Assembly (NCBI GenBank): GCA_017537245.1
Contig: JAFYLD010000011.1
Coordinates: forward strand, 1 to 64,000
DNA from: Clostridia bacterium
GTDB lineage: Bacteria > Bacillota > Clostridia > Oscillospirales > Acutalibacteraceae
Length of the DNA: 64,000 nt
Direction of reading: 5' to 3'
The position numbers and the translations under genes were made by a program. The notes under the pieces were generated by a model. The model had not been told where the DNA came from and searched no databases. It worked only from the letters and a program-made list of their open reading frames with translations. Shown here piece after piece: positions 41,882 to 50,282 of this stretch (positions are counted from its first letter, which is position 1; the number at the start of each line of letters is the position of its first letter).

Positions 41882-43243
41882 TTCTATATAATTTGCTATA
41901 TATTTTGCGTATTCTTGGCACTTTTCTTCTGTTTCGCACTCGACCATAACACGAATCACCGGCTCGGTTCCGCTCTCTCGCAAAAGCACTCGACCTTTGC
42001 CATCAATTTTTTGCTCAATTTCTTTTACCGCATTTAAAACTGCCGCATTATTCATTATAGCTTTTTTATCGCTGACTTTTACGTTTTGGGTAAATTGCGG
42101 ATATAATTGCACGTTGTCGCAAAGTTTAGAAAGCGGTTTTTTGCGGTCGCATATTTCCTCGGTAAGCATAATAGCTGTAAGCAGACCGTCACCCGTAGTG
42201 GCATATTTCTTGATAATTATATGTCCCGACTGCTCGCCGCCTAGTGAAAAATCCTTTTGTTGCATTTTTTCATAAACGAATCGGTCACCCACCGTTGTAA
42301 GCTCACAGTTGATTTCGCAATTTTTTAAGGCGTTTACAAAACCGCTATTAGACATTATTGTAGCGACAACCGTATCACCGTTTAACATACCGCGAAATTT
42401 TAGTCTGTGGGCTAATATATACATCATTTTGTCACCGTCAACGATATTGCCCTTTTCATCCACCGCAATGCACCTATCACTATCGCCATCAAATGCAAAA
42501 CCCACGTCAAGATGATGCTCGCGCACGACATTACACAAAGCCTCTATATGTGTTGAGCCGCAACCCTCGTTAATATTAACACCGTTTGGACTATCGCCTA
42601 TAATATATGTTTGAGCGCCAAGCGCCTCAAATACCGCGCGAGCAAGATTCCAACTAGCGCCGTTAGCGCAGTCAAGACCAATTTTTAACCCCTTGTATGA
42701 ATGTGATGCAAGTGATATAAGATAAGCAATGTACCTATTTCTGCCCGAAACAAAATCTACTACACTACCGATATCTTCACGTCTTGCTAGCGGCAAATCA
42801 CCGTCTAAACCTAGTTCTTTATACTTACCGTCTATATACTTTTCAATTAGAGCCGTTGCCTCGTCGTCAAATTTTTCGCCATAGCGATTTATAAGCTTTA
42901 TACCATTATCATAAAACGGATTATGCGACGCGGTAATCATAATGCCACAGTCAAAGCCTTCTGTTCGCACAACGTAGGAAACGCTTGGCGTAGTAGTTAC
43001 GTGCAAAATATAGGCATCACCGCCCGATGCGATAACACCCGAGCAAAGCGCATACTCTAACATATAACTCGAGCGCCTTGTATCTTTGCCGATTACGATT
43101 TTAGTTTTTGTCGCCTTATCGGTTTTACATAGGTTTGAAGTAAAATACCAACCCAAAAACCTACCGATTTTATATGCGTATTCCGCCGTCAAATCAACGT
43201 TTGCCTCACCGCGAAAACCATCTGTACCAAAATATTTAAGCAT
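41867..43243 (-). CDS. glmM: Phosphoglucosamine mutase
   Basis: A 458-residue alpha-D-phosphohexomutase. It starts with the GlmM signature YFGTDGFRGEANVDLT. The catalytic serine loop is ITASHNPFYDNGIKL (about 103-117), the metal loop is AFDGDSDRCIAVDEKG (about 240), the sugar-specificity loop is SLGGEQSGHII (about 325), and the phosphate-binding loop is VLLRESGTEPVIRVM (about 410). It interconverts glucosamine 6-phosphate and 1-phosphate for UDP-GlcNAc and peptidoglycan. It is preceded by the khpB terminator, so it is transcribed on its own. Confidence 0.94.
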   Translation of the reverse strand: MLKYFGTDGFRGEANVDLTAEYAYKIGRFLGWYFTSNLCKTDKATKTKIVIGKDTRRSSYMLEYALCSGVIASGGDAYILHVTTTPSVSYVVRTEGFDCGIMITASHNPFYDNGIKLINRYGEKFDDEATALIEKYIDGKYKELGLDGDLPLARREDIGSVVDFVSGRNRYIAYLISLASHSYKGLKIGLDCANGASWNLARAVFEALGAQTYIIGDSPNGVNINEGCGSTHIEALCNVVREHHLDVGFAFDGDSDRCIAVDEKGNIVDGDKMMYILAHRLKFRGMLNGDTVVATIMSNSGFVNALKNCEINCELTTVGDRFVYEKMQQKDFSLGGEQSGHIIIKKYATTGDGLLTAIMLTEEICDRKKPLSKLCDNVQLYPQFTQNVKVSDKKAIMNNAAVLNAVKEIEQKIDGKGRVLLRESGTEPVIRVMVECETEEKCQEYAKYIANYIEKAAF

Positions 43244-43300
43244 AAAATAAAACCTTCTTTCACCTAAATAGTATGCGAAAAAAGGTTTTATAAATACAAA

Positions 43301-43325
43301 AAAGAGCCGAACAAATCGGCTCTTT
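43301..43325 (-). terminator. Terminator of the rpmH-to-khpB cluster
   Basis: A perfect 10-bp stem (43301-43310 with 43316-43325) and 5-nt loop with T-rich sequence beyond it on the minus strand, immediately after the khpB stop codon. Confidence 0.88.
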
Positions 43326-43332
43326 TTAAAAA

Positions 43333-44271
43333 TTAGTCTTTTGTGATTTTACCGTAAAGCGGAATATCTGTATCGCGCTTTGGCTCGCGTGAAGGTGCGC
43401 TTGCTACTGTGTTTGATGGCTTGCGACCGCCACGATTATTTCTGCGACGATTATCATCACGACGTGGCATATTTGGTGTGCCACCTTCTGGGAATATAAC
43501 AACGCGACGGTTTTTGCCCTCGCCTGTTGAAGATGAACTAACGCCTTCAATTTCTTGAACCGCGGTGTGAATAATGCGACGCTCGTAAGCGCTCATTGGC
43601 TCGAGAGCGCGATTACGTGAAGTGCGCTTAACCTGCTCTGCAACGCGAGTTGCAAGACCGATAAGTGTTTGCTCACGCTTTTCGCGATAATCACCAATGT
43701 TAAGGGTTACTTTAAAGTAGCCACCTGCATTGTTTGCAGCAAGACTTACAAGATGCTGTAAAGCGTCGAGTGTTTCGCCACGATGACCAATTACAACGCC
43801 AAGACCTTCACCCTCAAGGATGATAGTAGCGCCGTTTTCACGAACTGCTGCTTTAACCTCTACGTTTTCACAACCAAGGTCTTTAAGAATTGCGTTAAGA
43901 TATGCTATTGCTTTGCCTGTTGGTGAAGCCGCATCGATTTGTGACTGGTCAACAGCCTCTATCTCTACTTTTTCTGCCTTTGGCTCTGCTTTTTTAACTT
44001 CTTGTTTTGGTGCTTTTTCTTTCTTTTCTGGTTTTGCTTGTGGTTGCGCCTTTTTCTCAGGCTTGTTGTTCTTTTTAGCTGGCTTGTCAGGACGTTCTAC
44101 GTATGCCTTAACTTCTGCCTGCGCGCCACCAAAAATACCGAGTACCTTTTTCTTTGGTAAAGAAATTATCTCGATTTGTACGTCTTCTTCCAACTTAGCG
44201 CCAAGTTTTAAAATGGCGTCTTCTCTCGCTTCGTCAACAGTAGCGCCGAAGCCGATTGCTTCCTTAATCAA
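43333..44271 (-). CDS. khpB: RNA-binding protein KhpB (Jag/SpoIIIJ-associated)
   Basis: A 312-residue protein with an N-terminal Jag domain (1 to about 52, KEAIGFGATVDEAREDAI), a Lys/Pro/Glu-rich linker (about 65-110), a KH domain with GVVIGHRGETLDALQHLVS (about 160-178) and an R3H domain with SAYERRIIHTAVQEI (about 225-240). A basic Arg/Asn-rich tail follows. It binds many RNAs with KhpA and influences cell elongation and division in Firmicutes; it was first named for its linkage to spoIIIJ. It lies 18 bp after yidC in the classical rpmH-rnpA-yidD-yidC-jag order. Confidence 0.93.
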   Translation of the reverse strand: MIKEAIGFGATVDEAREDAILKLGAKLEEDVQIEIISLPKKKVLGIFGGAQAEVKAYVERPDKPAKKNNKPEKKAQPQAKPEKKEKAPKQEVKKAEPKAEKVEIEAVDQSQIDAASPTGKAIAYLNAILKDLGCENVEVKAAVRENGATIILEGEGLGVVIGHRGETLDALQHLVSLAANNAGGYFKVTLNIGDYREKREQTLIGLATRVAEQVKRTSRNRALEPMSAYERRIIHTAVQEIEGVSSSSTGEGKNRRVVIFPEGGTPNMPRRDDNRRRNNRGGRKPSNTVASAPSREPKRDTDIPLYGKITKD

Positions 44272-44289
44272 GGGAAAATCCTCCTTAAA

Positions 44290-45387
44290 TTAGTCCTTTA
44301 TAATAGACTCTGAATCTTTGTTGTTAAATTTTGCAAGTTGCTTTGTTTCAAAATCGCATTGTACGCTTAGCTCTTTTGCACGCTCGCGAGCAAGCATTTT
44401 GTGTGGGCCGTACCAAAGTTGTACGCCGGCCTGAATTAGACCACCGATGAGGGATGAACAAATCCAGTAGAAACCTACACCGCCCGGCAAACCAAAACCG
44501 ATGAACAATGAGATAAGTGGCATGGTTAGCATCAAGCCCTTCATAGAAGGAGCGTCTGGATTATTGATTTTGTTAACGCGCATTGAAACAAGGCTGGTGA
44601 GTATTTGTGACAAGAAAGCAAAAATCGGGATAAGCCACAATGGTTGCCATTTTTCAGCAACATTCCAGTCAAAGTCAGGAGTTTCGGTGAGGTTAAGACC
44701 AAATAAACCAAAGTTTATCTCGTTACCCTCATATTCTTTTTCAATTTTTGCAACGTCGTCTTTTATGTCGTCGTATACCTTTTTAGCTATATTATTAGCC
44801 TTTTCAGAACCATAGTCTTTAGTAGTTAAAGCCGCTTCAAAAGTTGCAGCCTTGCCACTAATATTGTTTACCAACTTAAGTTCTTTGTTGCTGGTGTTAC
44901 TATCTTGCCAACCAAGTTCGATAATAACTTGCTCATAAAGTTCTTTTGTTGTGCCTTCATACTTATCTTCTGCATCAGGATTAAGCTTTTGAACGGTATT
45001 ATACACCTTATTTATGTTATCGCTTTCAACACCAGACATATAGGTAAGTGGTGACATAATAAGTGAGTAAATGCTGATCATAAGCAAAAGACGAATAATC
45101 ATTGGCAAGCAACCGCCGGACATAGAAACGCCCTCTTGACGATAAAGCTCTTGCTGAGCCATAGCCATCTTTTGACGGTCATCACCATATTTTTTCTTGA
45201 GTTCGTCAAGTTTTGGCTTAATACGCATCTGAGAAACAGCTGATTTTTGGCTCTTGATGCTTAACGGAATTAAAATAAGGTTAATAACAAGTGTAAATAC
45301 TGCAACAGCAGCCGCAAAGTTATTGCTAAATAAATCTGCCAAAAAACCCATTACGTAACCGAATGGTACATTGATTATATCAAACAT
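44290..45387 (-). CDS. yidC: Membrane protein insertase YidC/SpoIIIJ
   Basis: A 365-residue Oxa1-family insertase with five membrane helices: about 18-40 followed by a cytoplasmic coiled coil (VSQMRIKPKLDELKKKYG), then about 85-115, and three helices in the C-terminal half (about 235-255, 275-300 and 305-325). Between helices two and three it carries an extracytoplasmic insert of about 120 residues (about 120-230), much longer than in Bacillus YidC. No lipobox Cys is evident at the N-terminus. It inserts and folds membrane proteins with or without Sec, and the SpoIIIJ paralogue is needed in sporulation. Confidence 0.92.
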   Translation of the reverse strand: MFDIINVPFGYVMGFLADLFSNNFAAAVAVFTLVINLILIPLSIKSQKSAVSQMRIKPKLDELKKKYGDDRQKMAMAQQELYRQEGVSMSGGCLPMIIRLLLMISIYSLIMSPLTYMSGVESDNINKVYNTVQKLNPDAEDKYEGTTKELYEQVIIELGWQDSNTSNKELKLVNNISGKAATFEAALTTKDYGSEKANNIAKKVYDDIKDDVAKIEKEYEGNEINFGLFGLNLTETPDFDWNVAEKWQPLWLIPIFAFLSQILTSLVSMRVNKINNPDAPSMKGLMLTMPLISLFIGFGLPGGVGFYWICSSLIGGLIQAGVQLWYGPHKMLARERAKELSVQCDFETKQLAKFNNKDSESIIKD

Positions 45388-45404
45388 AACGTTAACCTTC
45401 TTAT

Positions 45405-45659
45405 TTATTTTTTATTTTTGCTTTTCTTTGGCGGAACGGGATCATAACCGCCTTTACAAAACGGGTTGCACCTCAAAATTCTATAAAATGCGAGAAAAAA
45501 TCCTTTAAACGCGCCGTGCACCGTAATAGCCTCGATAGCATAGGCAGAACAGGTGGGTGTAAAACGGCAACAAGCAATTTTGTGAGGTGAAATGTGTTTT
45601 CGATAAAATTTTATAAGCCAGATAAAAATAAGGCTTATGGGATTTTTTATTCTACCCAT
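45405..45659 (-). CDS. yidD: Membrane protein insertion efficiency factor YidD
   Basis: An 84-residue protein of the YidD family with an amphipathic N-terminal helix ([18 protein letters not shown]), the cysteine-bearing core [15 protein letters not shown] (about 31-45) and [17 protein letters not shown] (about 62-78). It assists YidC in membrane protein insertion. It overlaps rnpA by 13 bp and is followed by yidC after 17 bp, which is the standard cluster. Confidence 0.94.
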   Translation of the reverse strand: MGRIKNPISLIFIWLIKFYRKHISPHKIACCRFTPTCSAYAIEAITVHGAFKGFFLAFYRILRCNPFCKGGYDPVPPKKSKNKK

Positions 45660-45985
45660 AATTCTTGTTTCTTTAATTGTCGCATCATATTAGCAGCGAC
45701 AACGTTACTCTTTGTATTAAGTATTCTAGTGCGGGCAACAACAACACAGTCGTACCCTAGCGGAATATGTGGCGCGCAAACATCAAATGCCGCCGTTATA
45801 ACTCGCTTTGCTCGATTGCGCGATACAGCTGTACCAATTTTTTTACCGGCGGTAATACCAAGTCGCAAAGCATTTTTCTTACCCTTTACTACGTACATTA
45901 CGCATTCGGGTAAAACTAGTGATGCACCGCGGTTATACGCGCGGTGAAATTCCCAGTTTTGTTTTAGTTTTGAGTAAACTCTCAT
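45647..45985 (-). CDS. rnpA: Ribonuclease P protein component
   Basis: A 112-residue basic protein with the RNase P signature ([21 protein letters not shown], residues about 43-63, containing the RNR motif) and the N-terminal FHRAYNRG. It binds the catalytic RNA subunit and helps recognise pre-tRNA leaders. The gene follows rpmH, from which it is separated by a hairpin that may reduce downstream transcription relative to the ribosomal protein. Length is typical (110-120). Confidence 0.95.
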   Translation of the reverse strand: MRVYSKLKQNWEFHRAYNRGASLVLPECVMYVVKGKKNALRLGITAGKKIGTAVSRNRAKRVITAAFDVCAPHIPLGYDCVVVARTRILNTKSNVVAANMMRQLKKQELWVE

Positions 45986-46007
45986 AATCTCACCAATAAA
46001 TAAAAGT

Positions 46008-46031
46008 AAAAGCCACGTGGAAGTGGCTTTT
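46008..46031 (-). terminator. Partial terminator between rpmH and rnpA
   Basis: A 9-bp stem (46008-46016 with 46023-46031) with a 6-nt loop and a T-rich run on the minus strand, just past the rpmH stop. Since rnpA has no obvious promoter of its own, this probably lets only part of the transcripts through and sets the ratio of L34 to RnpA. Confidence 0.7.
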
Positions 46032-46033
46032 CT

Positions 46034-46168
46034 TTAGTAAGATAATTGCTTTCTTCCTTTTGCTCTACGGCGAGCCAAAACCTTGCGGCCGTTGGCAGTA
46101 GCCATTCTCTTAAGGAAACCGTGCTCTTTTTTACGATGTAATTTCTTAGGCTGATAAGTTCTTTTCAT
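46034..46168 (-). CDS. rpmH: 50S ribosomal protein L34
   Basis: A 44-residue, highly basic protein, [14 protein letters not shown] at the start and [13 protein letters not shown] at the end, essentially the consensus L34. I use the ATG at 46166-46168, which has a perfect AAGGAGG site; a 20-codon upstream extension is spurious. In most bacteria rpmH is next to dnaA and the replication origin. Here the upstream neighbours are a tRNA gene and a surface enzyme on the opposite strand, and no dnaA is in the window. Confidence 0.96.
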   Translation of the reverse strand: MKRTYQPKKLHRKKEHGFLKRMATANGRKVLARRRAKGRKQLSY

Positions 46169-46248
46169 TATTGCTAACCTCCTTGTCCGAGACATAAATA
46201 TACATGTACTAAAATTATTGCAGGGCAAAATACCCCTTGTAAATACGC

Positions 46249-46277
46249 ATTATATACTAAACACGCCAAAAAGTCAA
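46249..46277 (-). promoter_or_regulatory. Promoter of the rpmH cluster
   Basis: TTGACT (46272-46277) and TATAAT (46249-46254) on the minus strand, 17 bp apart, about 75 bp upstream of rpmH. Divergent from the tRNA-Ala gene. Confidence 0.82.
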
Positions 46278-46356
46278 CAAAAAAGTGCGTTTAAAAGCAA
46301 AAAAGTAATATATTGATTTTAAAAACGAATTATGATAGGATATAACCATACGTTTC

Positions 46357-46432
46357 GGGGCATTAGCGCAGCTGGGAGCGCACCACACTGGCAGTGTGGG
46401 GGTCAGGGGTTCGAATCCCCTATGCTCCACCA
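46357..46432 (+). tRNA. tRNA-Ala (anticodon GGC)
   Basis: A complete 76-nt cloverleaf with encoded CCA. The acceptor GGGGCAT pairs with ATGCTCC and contains the G3-U70 wobble that is the identity element of tRNA-Ala. The anticodon stem CCACA/TGTGG has loop CTGGCAG, so the anticodon is GGC, reading GCC and GCU. The T arm AGGGG/CCCCT has the TTCGAAT loop. It stands alone on the + strand and is followed by a terminator hairpin. Confidence 0.97.
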
Positions 46433-46608
46433 ATAACCAAGTTGTATCTTTATGATACGGCTTGGTTGTTCTTGTATATAAGGGGATTCGAACAAGGAGG
46501 GAGCGACAGCGGGAGAAAACAGTCCGATGGACTGTTTTTGCCGACGTGGGCAAGCCGCTCGCGGCGCGATAGATGCGTTGCATCGAAAAAATCCCCTATG
46601 CTCCACCA
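46414..46608 (+). repeat. Direct repeat of the tRNA-Ala 3' end flanking a structured 157-bp segment
   Basis: The last 19 bases of the tRNA gene (AATCCCCTATGCTCCACCA, 46414-46432) occur again exactly at 46590-46608. Both copies are followed by a related trailer with a hairpin and a TTCTTGT motif. The intervening 157 bp is highly foldable: 8 bp at 46480-46487 (AGGGGATT) pair with 46590-46597, and an internal 10-bp perfect hairpin (AAAACAGTCC/GGACTGTTTT, around 46516-46538) and smaller GC hairpins are present. No ORF is convincing. It resembles either a degenerate second tRNA copy or a small mobile palindromic element targeted to tRNA ends. Confidence 0.75.
46435..46467 (+). terminator. Terminator downstream of tRNA-Ala
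   Basis: Two nested stems (46435-46441 with 46461-46467, and 46444-46448 with 46454-46458) immediately after the CCA end, followed by TGTTCTTGT. A reasonable intrinsic terminator for the tRNA. Confidence 0.7.
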
Positions 46609-46727
46609 AATAACAATGACCTGCCTTTGTGGTGGGTCTTTCTTGTTCTTGTTAGATCGGGGATCAAACCGAGAGGGTTTGCGTTTGGTTCTTTAAAACG
46701 GTAATTTTAACAAAAATATAACAAAAC
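46609..46727. other. Trailer region between the tRNA repeat and the NlpC/P60 gene
   Basis: No gene. Positions 46616-46638 can form a weak GACC/GGGTC hairpin analogous to the tRNA trailer terminator. The TTGTTCTTGT and GGGGAT motifs of the first trailer recur in diverged form, so this looks like the degraded tail of the duplicated tRNA-trailer unit. Confidence 0.45.
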
Positions 46728-46756
46728 TTGACTTTTTACATATTTTGATATAGAAT
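46728..46756 (+). promoter_or_regulatory. Promoter of the NlpC/P60-like gene
   Basis: TTGACT (46728-46733) and TAGAAT (46751-46756) on the + strand, spacer 17 bp, about 45 bp before the start codon. Confidence 0.7.
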
Positions 46757-46800
46757 TCAAGTGCTTATTCACTTATATATTATAAGGAGTTGGAAAATTA

Positions 46801-48204
46801 ATGAAATCTAGCTTTAGTCGCGCTTTTTACATAGTTATTGGATTTATTTTTTCTCACAAAATAACCTCTGCTATAATTTTATCGGCTGTTGCCGGTATTA
46901 CTGCGGCGGTAATTATTGTAACTAGCATATTGCAAGCTCCGGCGAGCGTTGCTACCTCTAGCAATGATTCTACCGTTGATACTAACAACGAATCGTCTGT
47001 TACAACCAGTAGCGAAGATGACGTTTCTAGCGAAGAAATTACCTCTAGTGAAGAAGAGATCACTTCTAGCGAAGAAGCGCCAAGTAGCAGCCAACAAACC
47101 ACAACCTCTAGCAAGGTTGAAACCGTTACACCCGTAACACCTGCTAATCCAAACACAGATTTTCAGTACAATTCTAATATGAGTTATGACAACAACGTAT
47201 TTTTGGATGCGCTCAAATACACCGGCTACAAGACCGACCCTGCTATGTGGGGCTCTTACGGTAACTACGTTTTGTGTTCGCAAAAACGTGGTCGTGGTTG
47301 GCTTTCAAACATAACTTATGACGATTACGGCAGAGCAAGCGGTTATGAAACAACTGCAAACGGTTTGCCAGATATTCACTACTTTGAACAAAAAGGTCTT
47401 GTTTGCGCAAGCTATGCGGCATACGTTTACTTTAACTATCTACCAAACGTTGCAGGCATTGATACCTCTATGCTACCAAAAGCTGACAACCCCGTTCTTG
47501 CTAACGACTGGTACAAGGCGGCTAAAAAATGGGTAGAGTTAGGTTACTCTCGCTTTATTAATTTTACCGCCAACGACAACGGCAGCATTTATCAAGATCT
47601 TAAGCTCACAGTAAATGAAGAAATACCGATAGGCTCACTTATATTCCTTACCAACTGGTATAATCGTACCGACTGGTCAACCCACGTTAGTATTTATGCC
47701 GGCAAGGTAAACGGCTATCACTGGGTAACACACGTTGGTAACGAAAACGGCCCTGAGCTTTGCGCAATAGAGCGTATGAACCGCCTACCACACCCACAAT
47801 GGATGTTGGCTATCGTTACACCACCTTCAAACATTCGCTTTGCTCCTGAACTTGAAGTAACCGTAAAGGACGACAACGGCAAGCCAATGAAAGACGTGGA
47901 AATTAGCGTTAAAGATTCAAAAGGCACTGTTACAAGTCTAGGCAAAACTAATGCCGACGGCAAGGTAAGCAAAGCAGGTCTTTCTTACGCAAAGTATGAA
48001 GTAATACAAAAAACACCTAGTGGTTACACCTGTAGCGACAGCACAAAAACCGTTAACCTAACTACAAAAGACAATAGTTTAAATAAGATTAGTTTTGTTA
48101 ATAAAAAAGAAACTAAAAAGTCGGAATCTTCTTCTGAAAGTAAAACTACCGAATCCAAAGACGAGGCAGTAGAAGATAGCTCTGAAACAGAAAAAACCGA
48201 ATAA
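46801..48204 (+). CDS. Surface NlpC/P60-like cysteine peptidase with a Cna-B-type domain
   Basis: A 467-residue protein with one N-terminal membrane helix (about 20-45), a Ser/Glu/Thr-rich linker with SSEE-type repeats (about 55-115), an NlpC/P60-like papain-fold domain (about 135-345; the probable catalytic Cys in GLVCASYAAYVYF at about 203 and the His in STHVSIYAG at about 298), a single Cna-B-like domain (about 350-435, VTVKDDNGKPMKDVEI) and an acidic tail. It should cut peptidoglycan stem peptides or a related amide outside the membrane. The start has an AAGGAG site. Terminator and promoter on both sides show a single-gene unit. Confidence 0.82.
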   Translation: MKSSFSRAFYIVIGFIFSHKITSAIILSAVAGITAAVIIVTSILQAPASVATSSNDSTVDTNNESSVTTSSEDDVSSEEITSSEEEITSSEEAPSSSQQTTTSSKVETVTPVTPANPNTDFQYNSNMSYDNNVFLDALKYTGYKTDPAMWGSYGNYVLCSQKRGRGWLSNITYDDYGRASGYETTANGLPDIHYFEQKGLVCASYAAYVYFNYLPNVAGIDTSMLPKADNPVLANDWYKAAKKWVELGYSRFINFTANDNGSIYQDLKLTVNEEIPIGSLIFLTNWYNRTDWSTHVSIYAGKVNGYHWVTHVGNENGPELCAIERMNRLPHPQWMLAIVTPPSNIRFAPELEVTVKDDNGKPMKDVEISVKDSKGTVTSLGKTNADGKVSKAGLSYAKYEVIQKTPSGYTCSDSTKTVNLTTKDNSLNKISFVNKKETKKSESSSESKTTESKDEAVEDSSETEKTE

Positions 48205-48210
48205 ACTAAA

Positions 48211-48237
48211 AAACTCCCGACAATTGGTCGGGAGTTT
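48211..48237. terminator. Convergent terminator (NlpC/P60 gene and proC)
   Basis: A perfect 11-bp stem (48211-48221 with 48227-48237) with A- and T-runs on both sides between two convergent genes. Confidence 0.92.
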
Positions 48238-48240
48238 TTG

Positions 48241-49023
48241 TTATTTACCTAGTTCTTTATTTCTTTTATATGCCGCTTTAATGCAGTCGCAAACAATGTT
48301 TTCAAACTCACTATTTTTTAGCACTGTTACACCCTCGATTGTGCTACCGCCTTTTGAACAAACGGCAGAGGTTAACTCGTCGGGAGTTTTATCGCTTGTA
48401 AGTAACATTTTTGCCGCACCCACCATTGTTGCCGCCGCAAATTCTATGGCTTGTGACTCGCTGAGTCCACACTCGACACCGCCTTTTGCAACAGCCGACG
48501 CAAACGTGTACATAAACGCAGGACCACAACCTGACACACTACAACCGGCATCCATAAGCGCTTCATCAATAGCGTAAAGTTTGCCGCTATACTGCATATC
48601 GTTTACAAAGTCGGTCAAAACAGCGTCACTAACACCGCTTACGCAGTAAAGTATTACGCCCTCGCCCACACTTACGGGTGTGTTTGGCATGATGCGAATT
48701 ACGGGCATATCACCTGCAAATTCTTTTATTCTTTGGGTTGAAAGACCTGCCGCCATAGAAACAAGCGTTGGTTTTTTGTCGGCTAAAATATCTTTTATAT
48801 CACCTAACATTTCGGCCATAACCTGTGGTTTTACGCCCAAGAAAATCCTATCGCACTCGGTGGCAATTGTTTGATTATCACCCACTACCAAACCAAGTTC
48901 GTTTGCAAGTTGATTTGCCTTGTTTACGTCAAAATCGGCAATCATTATATCTTTTGTACTTTTTGCTGCCGCGCGAATAAGGGCGCCGCCCATATTGCCG
49001 CAGCCAATAAATCCGTATTTCAT
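48241..49023 (-). CDS. proC: Pyrroline-5-carboxylate reductase
   Basis: A 260-residue NAD(P)H-dependent reductase with the dinucleotide-binding motif GFIGCGNMGGALIRAA (about 4-19), VKPQ, RIMPNTPVSVGEG (about 114) and the dimer-interface signature GCSVSGCGPAFMYTF (about 155-175, the substrate-binding region). It forms proline from pyrroline-5-carboxylate. It is the last gene of proB-proA-proC, 4 bp after proA, so the full glutamate-to-proline pathway is in one operon. Confidence 0.95.
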   Translation of the reverse strand: MKYGFIGCGNMGGALIRAAAKSTKDIMIADFDVNKANQLANELGLVVGDNQTIATECDRIFLGVKPQVMAEMLGDIKDILADKKPTLVSMAAGLSTQRIKEFAGDMPVIRIMPNTPVSVGEGVILYCVSGVSDAVLTDFVNDMQYSGKLYAIDEALMDAGCSVSGCGPAFMYTFASAVAKGGVECGLSESQAIEFAAATMVGAAKMLLTSDKTPDELTSAVCSKGGSTIEGVTVLKNSEFENIVCDCIKAAYKRNKELGK

Positions 49024-49027
49024 ATTA

Positions 49028-50278
49028 TCACCTAATATGTCCGTTTCCGTTGATTATATATTTATACGTAGTGAGTTCTTCAAGTCCCATAGGTCCGCGA
49101 GCGTGAAGTTTTTGGGTAGAGATGCCCATTTCACAACCCAAGCCAAACTCACCGCCATCGGTAAAGCGAGTTGATGCGTTAACGTAAACTGCCGCGCTAT
49201 CTACACCGCTTGTAAAGCCCGCAATCGCACTATTGTCGCGCGAAATAATAGCCTCGCTATGCCCTGTTGAGTGAGCCGAAATATGCTCTACCGCGTCGGC
49301 TACACCATTTACACATTTAACTGCAAGTATATAATCTAAAAACTCGGTATCAAAGTCGTTTTCTCCCGCAGGTGCGCCGTCAATAACGTTTGCAGCGCTT
49401 TCATCAAGACGAAGTTCAACCGGGATTTGACCGTTTTTCTTTCTTTCTGTAACTAATTTATCGTAAACGAGCGGTAAAATTTGTTCTTTTATCGCTTCGT
49501 CAACAAGCAAAACCTCTGCCGCGTTGCAAACGCTGGGGCGACTTGTTTTTGCGTTGTTTATAATACTCACCGCCATATCTAAATCGGCAGTTTTTTCTAC
49601 GTATATATGGCAAATGCCAGTACCCGTTTGAATACAAGGAACAGTCGCGTTATTGATACACGCGTTTATAAGACCTGCGCCACCACGAGGAATAAGCATA
49701 TCGACAAGACCATTTGCCTTCATTAAAGCGGTTGCGCTATCGCGTGAAGTATCGGTAACAAGATTTACTGCATTTTCTGTAACACCGGCATTTTTTAGTC
49801 CCTCACGCAAAGCCGACACAATAGCCTTTGCCGAATTTATCGCCTCTTTGCCACCGCGCAGCACACAAACGTTGCCGCTTTTAATCGCTAGAGCCGCCGC
49901 GTCACTTGTAACGTTTGGTCGCGATTCGTATATAATAGCAATAACACCAACAGGTACCGAAACGCGAGTTATCTTGAGTCCATCTTCGCGTACGTATTCT
50001 TTTAAGGTGTGACCGATAGGATCGGGTAGCTTTGCTACGTCACGAATACCGTCGGCCATAGATTTAATTCTAGCCTCGTTTAACATAAGTCGGTCTATCA
50101 TAACGTCGCTTATCTTACCACGAGCGTTGTCGCAGTCGGTTTTATTGGCATCAAGAATAGCGCTAACGTTTTCTTCTAGCGCGTCGGCCATCTTTAAAAG
50201 AGCGTTGTTTTTTTGCTCGGCATTAAGCGATGCCACTATTGGTTTGGCCGCTTTTGCCGCTTTTAGCATTTCTGTCAT
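49028..50278 (-). CDS. proA: Gamma-glutamyl phosphate reductase
   Basis: A 416-residue aldehyde-dehydrogenase-fold enzyme. The catalytic cysteine is in TSRPSVCNAAEVLLVD (about 250). IYESRPNVTSDAAALAIKSGN (about 120) and the PRGGAGLINACI block are typical. It reduces glutamyl phosphate to the semialdehyde that cyclises to pyrroline-5-carboxylate. It sits 4 bp downstream of proB, which fits the known channelling complex of the two enzymes. Length is standard. Confidence 0.96.
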   Translation of the reverse strand: MTEMLKAAKAAKPIVASLNAEQKNNALLKMADALEENVSAILDANKTDCDNARGKISDVMIDRLMLNEARIKSMADGIRDVAKLPDPIGHTLKEYVREDGLKITRVSVPVGVIAIIYESRPNVTSDAAALAIKSGNVCVLRGGKEAINSAKAIVSALREGLKNAGVTENAVNLVTDTSRDSATALMKANGLVDMLIPRGGAGLINACINNATVPCIQTGTGICHIYVEKTADLDMAVSIINNAKTSRPSVCNAAEVLLVDEAIKEQILPLVYDKLVTERKKNGQIPVELRLDESAANVIDGAPAGENDFDTEFLDYILAVKCVNGVADAVEHISAHSTGHSEAIISRDNSAIAGFTSGVDSAAVYVNASTRFTDGGEFGLGCEMGISTQKLHARGPMGLEELTTYKYIINGNGHIR

Positions 50279-50282
50279 TTTA

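Noticed and set aside
46257..46583. Minus-strand ORFs covering the tRNA-Ala gene, with HRGFEPLTP-like translations
   Set aside because: They are antisense readings of the tRNA and its repeat, a well-known source of spurious annotated proteins. They have no ribosome site and are interrupted by the repeat structure.
46034..46800. A replication origin next to rpmH
   Set aside because: No dnaA or dnaN gene and no obvious DnaA-box cluster (TTATCCACA-like) were seen.
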